The notes under the pieces are model-generated. The model made no database searches. It was given only the letters and a program-made list of their open reading frames with translations, and was not told where the DNA came from. The position numbers and the translations under genes were made by a program. A stretch of 64,000 nucleotides of DNA from Durusdinium trenchii (Eukaryota > Sar > Dinophyceae > Suessiales > Symbiodiniaceae): positions 496,582 to 560,581 of the forward strand of contig CAXAMN010026395.1 of NCBI GenBank assembly GCA_963970005.1, read 5' to 3'. How positions within the stretch are numbered: the stretch's first letter is position 1; every line of letters starts with the position of its first letter. This document shows positions 31,923 through 43,900 of the stretch, in pieces.

Positions 31923-32022
31923 NNNNNNNNNNNNNNNNNNNNNNNNNNNNNNNNNNNNNNNNNNNNNNNNNNNNNNNNNNNNNNNNNNNNNNNNNNNNNN
32001 NNNNNNNNNNNNNNNNNNNNNN
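31923..32022. other. Assembly gap (100 N)
   Basis: Exactly 100 N, the usual placeholder for a gap of unknown size. Anything between gene B and the repeat mosaic downstream may be missing. Confidence 0.98.
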
Positions 32023-32309
32023 ATATGGAGCACCCCTTGTGTGTAAATATATGTAAGTATATATATATATATACGTATTTATTACGAAAGCCAGCCTTCG
32101 TAGAAGGCGCTAGCGGAGTTGTGTTTGGCGAACGAAGTGAGTAGTTAGGGGGTCTGGGGGGGGTGGCCCGAGAAAGGTATACGTTAACTCGGCACATGCT
32201 GGGGGAGGAGGGTGCTTCGAGGGAAGGTTTTTTGAGGTTGTGTTGGAGGTGATTTTTGAGGGGTGGTGATGCAAGAAATGCCAAATGCATCATTTGCATC
32301 ATCTGAATG

Positions 32310-33115
32310 GAAAGGTGTAGTTGGCACCTTGCAAGGTATAGAGACCTAGGGTAGCCATAGTGCAGCTACTAGGTATAGTACTTCAAGTTCCCTTTCCGTC
32401 AACCGCTTGAGAACCTCTACACACGCACAGCAATCCACAGCTTTGAAGTCTCATTCGTGCTTTGAACTTGTATAGGTGTGTAAGAGGTATGCAACAACAC
32501 AGTATTTATACGGACCCAGGGTAGCTACAAGTAGCTACAGTTCTGTTCCCGGGTATGGCGCGCATGAGGCTTCAAAGCTGTGGTTTTCAAGCTAAATTCA
32601 AGGTGGCCTGAGACCAGGGTTTGCTGCCCTAAAACACTCTGTTCAGGCCACCTTGAAAATAAAGGTGTAGTTGGCAGGTATAGACACCCAGGGTAGCTAT
32701 GTAGCTGTGGTTTTCAAGCTAAATTCAAGGTGGCCTGAGACCACGGTTTGCTGCCCTAAAACACTCTGTTCAGGCCACCTTGAAAATAAAGGTCTTGTAG
32801 CTACAATTCTGTTCCCAGGTATGGCGCGCATGAGGCTTCAAAGCTGTGGTTTTCAAGCTAAGTTCAAGGTGGCCTGAGACCAGGGTTTGCTGCCCTAAAA
32901 CACTCTGTGCAGGCCACCTTGAAAATAAAGGTGTAGTTGGCACCTTGCTTGCAGCTACCAGGTATAGTACTTCAAGTTCCCTTTCCGTCAACCGCTCGAT
33001 AGCCTCTACACACGCGCAGCAATCCACAGCTTTGAAGTCTCATTCGTGCTTTGAACTTGTGTGGGTGTGTAAGAGGTTTGGCAACATAGTATTTGTACGG
33101 ACCCAGGCTAGCTTC
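32310..33115. repeat. Mosaic of nested direct repeats with three hairpins
   Basis: A 165-bp segment at 32362-32530 recurs at 32951-33115 (about 90 percent identical). Between them lie three copies of a hairpin whose 14-15 bp arms are TTCAAGGTGGCCTGA and its complement (32597-32657, 32724-32784, 32863-32923), with nearly identical 31-bp loops. AAAGGTGTAGTTGGCA occurs three times (about 32311, 32661, 32927), and a block with GTATGGCGCGCATGAGGCTT twice (about 32550, 32818). The open frames here are repeat shadows. Confidence 0.85.
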
Positions 33116-36100
33116 AGAGCAACATGCAAACGACTATAGGATTAAAACTAAACTAAATAAGCCACCTGCCTGACCTTAGTTTTGGGCACGTTCAAGGGCT
33201 GGATTCAATCTTGTGGGCATGCTTCTGCTTGCACCAGAGTGGTCGACTGTGGACACCTGAAGGGGACTCAGGTGAGGATTTGGAAGGTCAGTCAAGGGTC
33301 CATATGCAATATGTTTCCATAATCCAACCCTTAGGGTTTATAGGCGGTATGTCTAGGTGCACACTCCCCGAAATAAGCATAGAAGTGGATGGCATAGCCC
33401 CAACAGGTGGTTTTCCACTTCTATGATTAGTTCAATCGATGTACACAGTGTACCCCTTGGACTTTTTGGTATCTCCATTGCTCACTGGCCATTTCTGAAG
33501 GTCTATCACACTTGTGGGTGCAATGATGAACCGGTGATGTCAATTTTCGAGCACCCAGCAATAGTTGGTGAAAACCAGACCATAGGTAGGGTCATGCTCA
33601 ACCTTAGTGGATCAGATCCAGTGTCAACCTGTAAAGCAAGACCCGTTCATGTGGCCATGCACAGTGAGACCTCCCATTCCATGTCCAGACACCAAATGAT
33701 GTCAATGTGGATAGATTTGGCTACGGCCTAAAACATCGGATTCCATCCAAACCCCCCCCTGTGCAGAGGAAATTTACGGGCAAAATGACACCGAATCCCT
33801 CAATTGCCAGGAAGCGCAGGTTTTTGTTTTGACATGGTTACCCCTGTGTGGGCAGAACAAGACATGAAGCAGATTTGACACGCGGCCGCAAGCAGCTGCG
33901 CGAGCTCATTTGCTTGCTTCGACGCGCAGTTGTCGAGAAAGGGAAGCGCTGGCTTTCGTTTTGCAGCTTCTCAGGTGTATACTGCTTGGACCCCTCAATC
34001 TACCCCATGCCATACGGTGTTTGAGTAGTTTGTTTCTTGCTTTTTCAACCACTGTTTATTGGAACTGACCAGCTGCTGGTCGCTGGTCCCATCCGCTCCT
34101 GAAGGATGCTATCTAGACCTGTAGACCGATAGCATCCATATGACTGAGGACTGGAAGAGTTGCAGAATGTTGCATTACCCTCTTTATAAAGGGGATTGGA
34201 CACTCTTTTATGTAGGTGCCAGGAGGGTCCTACCTTCTGAGAAGGCAGTAGATCCTTACGGGATCAGAACACCCCGTTGAAATGACCCTTAGCTTGGTCA
34301 ACTCTTCCGGTGGACCGTCCTCAGGAGTTTATGCTTTGTCTCGTGGGCGCCGCTTGACTCAGATTGATCCAATCCATCCAAGCCTTGGCAATCCATCCAA
34401 GGAAGTCGCCAACCAGTCTCACTTCCGCTTGACTTCAGACTTCCACCTTCCAGTCTTCCACCAGTCTGCAACACCGAGGTTCCAAAAAAGCTTCAGAGGT
34501 AGGCTGATCATCCCGGTCCGAGATTAGGTCCAAAATGGAAAAAAGAACACGTGGAAGGGCAGTTGGACAACACAGAATCCACAGGAACTTTTAGCTTCTT
34601 GAGGGGTTGAAGCTGTTGAAGCCTTCAATTCTGATGATATGTGATTTTTCATTGAATCGCCTAAACCATCTAAACCATTCACAAGTCAGTGGAATTCACC
34701 AGTGATTTGTGTTTCCCGATGGCTGTCTCAAGTTGCAAATATGTCAAGGACACAAAGCCAGTTCACTTTCCAGCTTCTTATCCCAGACACGATCAGACAC
34801 GCCATGTATGGAATATAGTTATAGTTATGTATATAGGTCATAAATGGGGTACATGTATGTAACTATTCATGGAGTGTTTGGGTATGGATCTCCATCGGAG
34901 ACCCCTTGGAAGGTCCAGGTATACATCTTTATGTTTTCTGCTTAAGTCCATGACTTTTTTTGGTGTCCTGACCAGTGACACTTTACGAGCCTATATAAGT
35001 GACCTAGTTCGGTCACTTGGAAGAACCAGGTACACTCACGAACACATCACATGGAAGTGGAAGGAACCTTTGCATCCGTCTAATTCGGACTCTAGTCTTC
35101 CCAATGCTGATGAGCACAGGGAAGTGGAAGAAGAACCTTTCTCTAGAGGAAAGTCGTCTTCCCAAAAAACATGCCATTCACTTCCATGTGATCTTCAGTG
35201 TACCGGAGAAGATCTTGCAAACCGGAGTCGTCCCCAAATGTACGGTGTTTACCAGTCTCCAGTTTGCAGGAAGATGTGGTCTAGAAGACCGAAACTCCCC
35301 AAGCGGGGATCCCCTACCTCCGTTTCGGTGAAGCTGGTTGGGGTAGGTGCCCGGTTGGCTTCTGAGGATGTGGTTGTAGCCCGGAAGATGCATCAGGTAT
35401 CCCTACCTCAAGGGCCCATGGTAGGTACCCGACATACGGAGGGTCACCGGTGATCGGTCCGTCACCGGTCACCAGTCCGTCACGGGCCGCCCGCTGGCCA
35501 GGGCCAGCACCCATCAGCAGCGCACGGTGCCATATGGTGCTGATTCGGGGGCGCAATGCATGGTTCACTTCTCTCTGAAAAGGAACCACTTGAAACTCAT
35601 TTCAAGGTTGCAGTGCAAGATCTTTTCAATTTCTTTCGACCAGGATCTTTAGACAAGTGTCCCGGACAAGGATGGCCCGCAGGGGCTCAGCCTGCTTGGC
35701 CTACCGACCTTTGCTAGGCCATTTGTGCATTGATCGTAGCGCCGGCCTTCCAATTCTACAACACCATGGACAACCATCCTGATCGATGCATGTTGCCACA
35801 CTTTCTGTGGACCTTTGCGCAGACATGTGGAACTGTGGGATGCGTCTCGGACCGTGCCAAAAAGCTGCACTCTTCTTGGACCCTCCGTGGAACTACCTCA
35901 GAAAATATCAGAAAATGAGACCCCAAACATGGTATTTAATTTGTTCTGGATCTGGATCATGTCCCGCGTTAGGGGTATATGATTATGGTATATGCAGCTG
36001 GCAGTGCGGATTGTCGACGCTTCCAGCGGTTTCGAGGGCTTTAGTAGAAGATTCAATGAAGACTCATAAGATTCCTTTTATAGATGCCGTAAGATTTCAG

Positions 36101-37359
36101 AATTATTATGACCCACAGCTGTCACAAGGCAGCGTCCTTAAACCTAACCAGACAGAGATTCGATGTTCGATGCTTGCTGGTTGACCTGTTGTTGTTTCTC
36201 GGTTTCACCAGATCGACTTGCTGGTTGGCTTACAAAGACCCATATAATACTGACGTACCATCCAGTATTTCAGTATATTGCAAGTATATTTACATGTTTG
36301 GTGGATCTTTGTCTTTTGCTTTGATGCTTCACATGCCTAAAAGGCATTGGGTCTGGCTACGTTCATCGGACCTCCGGTGCCCGGTTCCCGGTTTCCGTTG
36401 TTACAGTAAGGTGTTTCTAAGTCGTCACATGCGTCAGTCTGTGGATGTTTGTGGTGATTTGTGCTATGTTTTTTGGGTGTCGGTGTGGATGAATTTATAG
36501 AGAGTTTCGTGGTTCTTCAAACACTAATTGGCTGTTGATATCAGTTATTTCTTTGATTCTTTCGGCAGAGGTGGTTCTTCCAGTTTCAGCCCAGGTTCGT
36601 AGAGTTTGCCCACTTGTGGCAAGGCCAGGAGGTCACTAGGCCTTCCTCCTCCCACTGCCAGCGGCTGGTTTCTAAGCAACATGTGTGGTTGCCGGAATGT
36701 GCTAGACAGAATGCCGGTGCGGAAAAGATTGCATACGCATAGGCTGCATAGGGCAGCAATGTGTAGGATGAATCTGACACAAAGAATTGAGCCACTGCCA
36801 GACACTGGCCAAACAATTTTGATTGCTTATAGTTGGTTCAGTAAAGTCACTGAATCCTCAAGCAAAACGGGTCACAATTTGAAGATGCACATCACACCCC
36901 CGCGAGGTTGATACATTCCGCTCGCCCCCCCCTTGTCACTAGGCTTCGTCATCTTTGGCCTGATCGGACAAGTCTATTCACTCCTCTTGGAGAGCGGCCA
37001 AAGCCTCTCTGTTGCAACCAGGGTCAAAGCGAAAAAGCTCGGTTTGACATTGGTCAAACCTGAAGCCCCTTCGGTAGGTTGACCTCCGAGGGAGTCTATG
37101 ACAATGTCTATATTATTCATTTTTGGTGGGTTCTGATCAGGCCTTTTGACCCCCGAAAGTAAGAAGCTTTTTCAGGGTCCATGGACCCTCCGTTTCTGGG
37201 ATGTCTCCTTCGCTCCTTTCGTATTGGAAGTACGTAATACGCACTAACCCATCGGAAGAGGAGGTACCGTAATCCTAAATGAGTTAAGTCACCACTGGAA
37301 GACATTGATATTTTGGAGGTTTGGAGAGTCATATACACTCCCCCGCAGACAGTTAGTTG
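33116..37359. other. Long region without a supportable gene
   Basis: Several frames of 80-190 codons exist but overlap in conflicting phases. The + frame 34869-35453 (194 codons) crosses a dispersed-repeat arm (ACCCCTTGGAAGGTCCAGG at about 34900) and the one-armed hairpin relative at 35318-35386, so it is not credited. The 15-mer CATGGAGTGTTTGGG recurs at 34868-34882. Confidence 0.4.
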
Positions 37360-37554
37360 TCAGTGCCTGGTGTTGTATAATGATGCTAGACCTCCTCGTC
37401 GCCTCGTGTAGGCGGCATGAAGGAAATTGGCAGCAAACTGGACTAATAGCATGCCAGGGGATATTGAAGACTCCATGGATTCGGGTCGGGCTTCCTGAGG
37501 CTTATTGGCTTCCTTGTTCTTGCCCTTCGGTACCGCCCTCGGAGAGACAGGCAT
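37360..37554 (-). CDS. Candidate first exon on the minus strand, unknown
   Basis: The minus-strand frame opens at ATG 37554 with MPVSPRAVPKGKNKEANKPQ, then EARPESMESSISPGM, a basic hydrophilic N-terminus of convincing composition. It reaches a possible GT donor after about 35 codons (GCTATTA then GTCCAG); translation beyond that is less protein-like. No partner exon was found. It could be an exon of a minus-strand gene, a gag-type relic, or chance. Confidence 0.3.
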   Translation of the reverse strand: MPVSPRAVPKGKNKEANKPQEARPESMESSISPGMLLVQFAANFLHAAYTRRRGGLASLYNTRH

Positions 37555-40500
37555 GGTGGTCTTTACTCGAGACTCGGTGCTACAACATGTGCCTTGAGTC
37601 TTCAGCTCAGAGCCTACCCACGTTCAAGGGAAACTTGAGTTAGGATGTAGGAAATCCACAAACTTCTGAGAAGGGGTGGGGCTGGCAGACTTGGGTGGGT
37701 GCGTCTAACTATCGACCTTTTCGCTTGGGCGGACCTCCTGGACTCCTGGACAGCTGCTTAAATCATTTTAAAAGTCCAATTGACAGCTGAGGGTGGCCCA
37801 AAGTGTAAGAACAACAAGAAATGAACAAGACTCCCCAGGGTGAATTGATGTTGGGCAGGAATACAAGAAGCATCAAGGAACAAACAAAAGGAAATCCCAT
37901 GGAAATCATGGTGATTGCATCCAGAAAGTTTGCGTGCAGGGCGGCAATGGAATAATTATATGTACCCCTTTGAACGCTTGTTTTGGGTGATGTTATGTTT
38001 GGATGGCCATTGAATCTTGCTAAAACGGGGTCAGCCTAGGGCCTAGAGTTTCAGTTTTTTTTCAATCAGCTGTATATAGCAATATAGCTCGAACTATGTG
38101 TGATGTTGGTTACGTTACTTAACACCAATAGTAGATGTAATAATTGCATACAGTTGTACAATTTATGCTAACTCCTAATAGCCCTCATGCAAGTAACAAA
38201 TCCCATGGTATACTACCCACGACTCGGAGCCGCGACGCGCGAGACAATGAATCAGAATGATTTGGAATCTCCGAAGCACCCTACAGTATGAGACATGCCT
38301 CTAAAAAGATAAAAAGACAAGAAAATCTTTAAAAAATAGGGAAACAACAACAAAACAAAACAAACACACACACACACAATAGATTCAGATCAACAGATGT
38401 ACTTGCACCTGGAGTCTCAAGCCTGACAGTACCACAGTACCTCAGAAAATGAGTGCAGACTGTTGACTGTCCAATGTCTATATAGGTAGTAATTTTCAAT
38501 TGTACTTTGTTGCTCCGATTTCTTGGTGCCAATCGCCGCTAAGGAATTGCCTACAACACGCTGGTGCACACTAAGATCCTCATCAAAACATGCTCAGAAA
38601 GAAACGCATGGGATAGAAGCTGTGTTGATCCTGAACTGTTGTGCTCACGGCGCTTTGTGAGCGGGACTGACTTACGTGAACTTACATGTTATCCACTTGT
38701 ACCTTCATCCTGAAGGTTTGCTGAGTGAAAGGGCTACCGAATACTGAATACTGTATCCAACCATTTCCAGGTGTGTCAATTGACGGAGTCCCTTCTTTCC
38801 TCGGTGAATCCCAGAAATGTCACAGTGCCCTAATAGTATGTCAGTGGACTTGCGCCTTTTTCAGTGGACTTGCGATATGCCATACCTGAGCATACCGTAC
38901 CGTACGTGTGTTGATGGACCACTTTTGCGCTCTGGAGCGCATGACGTGGACACCGAGGATCTCCGAAGTGATCGGACTGGACAAGTCACATAAAACATCT
39001 TCATCCTGGATTCCTCCTCTTTGGGCAGTTGGTAGCTTGAACATGGGAACAGCACCGTTGTTTCTTCAGGTCATTTCCTATTCTCTAGTCTCCAGGCTCA
39101 TCTATGACCCTGTCGTGTTCCCACCTCACGAATCCACCGAGCGAGCGGCAACAAAGACGACCTCCGAGCCGGGTTTGCGTCCTTCTTCGTTTCATGCAGG
39201 AAAGTGAATGGTCAGGGGCCTTTGGCAGCTTCGGCCCATTCTTTTTTGGGGGGGGCGTCTTTCCGTTTGGACGGGCAAGAAAAGGAGGCACACCAGGATT
39301 TCGGGTGGCCCAACCCCGGGGCTGCAGCCATGGACAGAGCTGCAGCCGACGTGTAAAACCTGTTTGGTATTCGGAACAAACCATCCGAGGGGCCATGCCA
39401 CTGACCAAGGGGACCCCAAAACCACCTTGTAGAAGAACATGGTCTGAACAGCAGGGTCAATTCTTAGGTTCCATGGGATGATCTGCCGGAGTGTCATCAG
39501 TTTCTTGTGAGCTTCAAGTTTCAAAGCTCCGGTGAGTCCAGGTTGAGTGTTTCACACGAGGGGTGCAAGGAAGGTCGTTGGAAGATCAGCACGAGGATGG
39601 GTGGGCAGAATATGGAATATTTAGAAAGAACAAGCAAACAAACACAAAAAAGGTGTTCTTTGTGAGGAAAGCGGTTATATAGTTTTTTTAGTGTTGGCTT
39701 CCCATAGCGCCGTGGTTTTTCACAGAACGGAGAGCTGAGCTCAACAGTGAGCTCAACATTTCCAGATATTCCACCGGAGATTAGTCGACAGGTGGAATTG
39801 AACTTGAGAAATCCTTTGCTCTGTGAGATGTGGAACATGGGACCCCGCTGTGGAACATAAGCCAATTGAGCTGATGGGGCTATACTTCATGGAATGGAAC
39901 ATAAAAAGCGTGAGACTGGAACACTCTTCTTTACTAGCGAACCTTGAACTTTCTATGATGAAAATAGATCTGACGAATCTACTGCCTACAGCCCCAGTGT
40001 GGTTCAACAAAAATCCCGAAAAAAGCATCTCACACTGTTATCAAGAGTTTTGGCATGGCAACAAGTCCAGATGAATTCAATCTGCTTTTTGGGCCTGCCA
40101 CAGCTGAGGCGGGAGATCAGCTCTATGTCGCAGCGCCTTGCTTGATCTTCTCTGCGCATGCCTTTGCTGAGGCGACCCGGTCGAGCTTCCGGCTTGAGTT
40201 CGGTGCACTCCAAGTGGATCCATCGCTCCTATAGGTTGGAGGCCATCGCAAGGCCTCCAGCGAGTTGATTGCACCTGGAGAGTCCACCATCTTTGGCTTA
40301 GGTCGACCCTCCCCAACACTTCCAGCTATATAATTGAACTTTAAACAAGTTTAAAACCCATCCGCACAAACACATGTTATTAGGGTCAAAATCAATGAAA
40401 GCGATCAGTGGTCAGTGAGTGTTCGTTTGATCTCAAAATGTGATAACATGTGCTGTTCGTCCCACCAAAAGATAAGACAACACACTGATCTTGAGCCGTC

Positions 40501-42461
40501 ACATTGATATGCATCAATTTTCATATTATATATTACAGTATATAGATTTATATATTATACGGGCACAAGTGGTGGTACAAAAAACGGAGTGCCCTCCCGG
40601 AGAGTTTGCATGTGTGAAGTGTTTGGGTGCAAGTGTGCGTTTTACAACGAATTCGGAGAGATGCCTTCAATTAGGGAGATCCCCAATTGCACAAGACTTG
40701 GTTCAAATACCCAACCTCTTGATTTGTCGTGGCACACCGACCATGTGGTTAACAAGAAATTTGGGACCCACGAAACTGGATGTTCACGATGAAAACACCA
40801 GCCTAGACCTTCCAACGGCTAAAAAATTCTAGTACGATTGGGTTGTTGTATTAGTTTCTGATGCTTCGATGGAAAAAAATGGTAGTTGTCAGAAACGACT
40901 GATTTTTGCTTAGCGGTGTGATTTGGGTATGCTCCACAGATTTTGATCCGAGTAGCCATCACCGGCTATCACACATCTATATTTAGGGGATGACTTCCGT
41001 ATTTATCAACCCATCCATCCATCAGCCATCCCATTGGACGCAGTGGAAGACGCCAGTCATCATCGACCCGGCAAAGACCGACCTTCAAGTTTATTTTTGC
41101 GGCCTTCTTGATGACGATAACTGGATTAATGCCCAGCTGCCAAGTGTCTTCATTTACCTTTATCATTATATAATGAACGACTTCGAATTCCGGTGGAATT
41201 GCAAGATGCGATGCAGGATATGCACAAATAAATCAAAAAACCGGCTACAGGGTTGCAATAAGTTCATCCTTGGCCAATGGCAGAGATAATTCGATATATA
41301 TATAAATACATTGATGTCACCACGACAAAGGAGAAATTGATAAAAACATTTGTCTGTTCATGCCCAGGTTGTGACCTCTGAAGACCTACATGGAGTGGAA
41401 AGCACTTAATGTTATTCCGAGGTTTCGGAGACAGAATTTGATGAAAACCCACGACCAGTTTTACCCGCAAAACGCCCACAAAAACCCTCAAAACGCCATC
41501 AAAAACCTGCAAACGCCCACAAATCCCAGAAAGTAGGTCAAATGGTTTTTTGATGGTTTTTGAGAAACCTCTAAGTTCGTTGAATTGCAACTCTTTTGGG
41601 CTGAATGTCATGAGTAGGATTGCCTGCTCCACCTGGACAATCTTTGGTCATAAGCTGTTCGGGAGAAAATGAGTGCCTAGTCATGTTTTCCTACGAGCAT
41701 GATGTCGACATGAGTTCATTTGTTAGCAACAATGCAATTAGGGTTCCTTTTGCATACTCGTATGTCATTACCGTATCTTGTAGTTTTGCTGCGCTCGAGC
41801 CTGCTCGTAATTCTTGGAGCTCTAGGCCAATGTCTGATCGACCAGGGATTAGTGAAAGCCGCTCTTTCTTAGAGGGGTATATCGACTGCTCAAGCGATGG
41901 CCAACCCAGCTGCACTTGATTTCGCCACAAGTTTTGTGCAAGCATAAGAGATCATACCTTTGAACTCCCGTGAAACCGACCAATCATCATCGTCATCATC
42001 ATCATCATCCATCAGTCATCCAGAGGCCACGGGGAGGGCAGTGTGTGACCATGCACGACCACTCTTTGTTTGAATCGTATGTGCTCGACCACTTTTCAAC
42101 TGATCGTCACAATAAAGTAGTACAAACCACATGGACCAAAATATTTTGAGATTTTGAAGGTCTAGGAGGATTGTTTTTGGATGATGAAGACATGGTGGAG
42201 GTCCAGTGGGGGTCTACAAACGAAGCACCTTGTCAGCTGACAGGGTGGTGGCAGTACTTGCACCCACGAAACTGGCAGACCGCCGTGTATGTGCTATTTC
42301 CATCTCCTCTCTCCAGGCTTGTCGCTTGACCGCCACCCTGGCGGGTGCCATCAACAACGGCGGCTTCGCGTGGGTCTCCACGACCTGCGTCGGAGCCGCT
42401 GGGAGCGGAAGATGCGTCAAAGCTTGGACCCTGCCCTAGGCTCCTGGCCTACCTCCGTTTC
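37555..42461. other. Long region without a supportable gene
   Basis: A copy of the TACCTCGGAAAATGAG repeat family lies at 38399-38490. At 38542-38590 GIAYNTLVHTKILIKTC after a GCTAAG acceptor is weakly PPR-like. At about 41465-41528 a degenerate AAAACGCCCACAAAAACC unit repeats about four times. A CATCAT run lies at 41985-42010. At 42245-42360 RNWQTAVYVL and ATLAGAINNGGFAW are weak PPR-like fragments. None is strong enough to annotate as a gene. Confidence 0.35.
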
Positions 42462-42502
42462 GGTTCGGTGGTTGAGGTGGGTTCGGGTCTAACTACCGAA
42501 CC
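42462..42502. repeat. Second copy of GGTTCGGTGGTT hairpin
   Basis: A 12-bp core arm GGTTCGGTGGTT (42462-42473) pairs with AACTACCGAACC (42491-42502) with one mismatch. The outer flanks ACCTCCG and CGGAGGT extend the stem. The loop resembles that of the copy at 19134. Confidence 0.6.
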
Positions 42503-43805
42503 GGAGGTGGGCCCGGAGCCTGGCTGGGCTGGTCCACCGTACCGCTTCGGTACACTGGACCTGACGTTGCACCGGCAACTCACCGTGTCGAAGACACCGT
42601 ACTTCAGAGGGTGGCAGTGGATAAATAGGGCGATGAAAGTGTTGACCCACACCGATATCACACAGAAGAAAGGACACTGCCACTTTCCGAGAAAGTGATT
42701 GGAGACAGTGGATTCTTGGGGTCATGGTGTTTGAAGCGGCGACATGAGCCTTCCTCCAAAATGCCGCACGCTTTGCGTGAAACACATGTAAAGGGCAGAT
42801 CGTTTTTTATTCCACCATTGATCGATAGAGGGTACTACCTTTGATTTTGCTTGTGGTGTTTTGGCCAGAGTTCAATGTTTCAAGGAAGGAATCAATACCA
42901 GGATGGGTTTCAGACATTGCTTGGGAATCTGAGCAAAGTCGACCCTGACCCCCCTAGACATAGATAGTTGCTGCTGCATACAGTGGTTTCAGAGTAAATA
43001 GCACCACCTCCTAACATCTCCTAACTATAAATATATAGTTATAGATAAATGCCCTTAAATCGGGGTCCCATTGAACTAAATGTAACTACCTTTTGGGAAT
43101 TGTGCCATCTTGCTTCAAAGCGTGGGAAGATCTTGTTCCTTCAACTCCTGCATCCCTCCACTCCCGCGGTTTGAAGCGTCGCGCCCATCTCAAGGTGGCT
43201 TTGAACATCTCGGCACGTCTGGGCTGGTCGCGCTTCATCCTGATCCAATTCACCAAGATGCTGAAAGGTGCAAGACTTTTACCTTGCGGTGAAGACGAAA
43301 ACAACATGGATCCAGGGACCCCCCCCCACGTCGGTGCAGCGTGAGAACGAGACCTGTAGTCGGACGACCCGGGTGCCAAAACATGCCATTCCGTCACCAC
43401 AGGGTCCATAGGATTGTTGATTGGGATGTGATTGGGATGTGTCCATGTGGCAGATCAAGGTGGGATGAACACCGAAAACTCTTGCGATGCCGCGGGGACG
43501 TGCAATTCTGCTTGAGCCCTGGAGTGGCACCGAGAAAAGTGAACCTGGGCACCTGGAGTTTCCAAGTAACTCGGAAAATGTTTATTTTTTTTTCAAGATA
43601 GTCCAAGTAATAGTTTTTGTTTAGGTCATGTCCAACCCATTGGACTTCGAGTACCAGTCAGTCGGGTACCGAGTATATGTCCCTGCTACCTGGTACCAGC
43701 CTGGTACCTGGTTTGGGTGGAGGCTCACGTCCCCGAGTCCTTTTGAGGGGCCGCCCCGAGGCCTGGCAAACAGGCAGACTCATCCAGGAGTCATCCTTCC
43801 TTGAT
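42503..43805. other. No supportable gene; one repeat copy
   Basis: A + frame at 43125-43270 (LKVALNISARLGWSRFILIQ) has weak coding character but no clear splice sites. A diverged copy of the TACCTCGGAAAATGAG family (GCACCTGGAGTTTCCAAG, then CTCGGAAAATG) lies at 43540-43640. Confidence 0.35.
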
Positions 43806-43814
43806 TGACGTTCA

Positions 43815-43900
43815 ATACCTGGAACATCCAAGGGGTGCCGAATGGAAGCTTTTGACTAGTGTGGGGTAGTCCATTGGATACCCCTTGGATGGTCCTGGAG
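43815..43900. repeat. Second copy of CCTCCAAGGGGTG MITE-like hairpin
   Basis: Perfect arms CATCCAAGGGGT (43825-43836) and ACCCCTTGGATG (43880-43891) around a 43-bp loop, with outer bases GGAA and GGTCC continuing the imperfect stem as in the copy at 28031. Confidence 0.65.

Noticed and set aside
34869-35453. 194-codon + strand gene
   Set aside because: Built across dispersed repeat arms; conflicting open frames; no splice or composition support.
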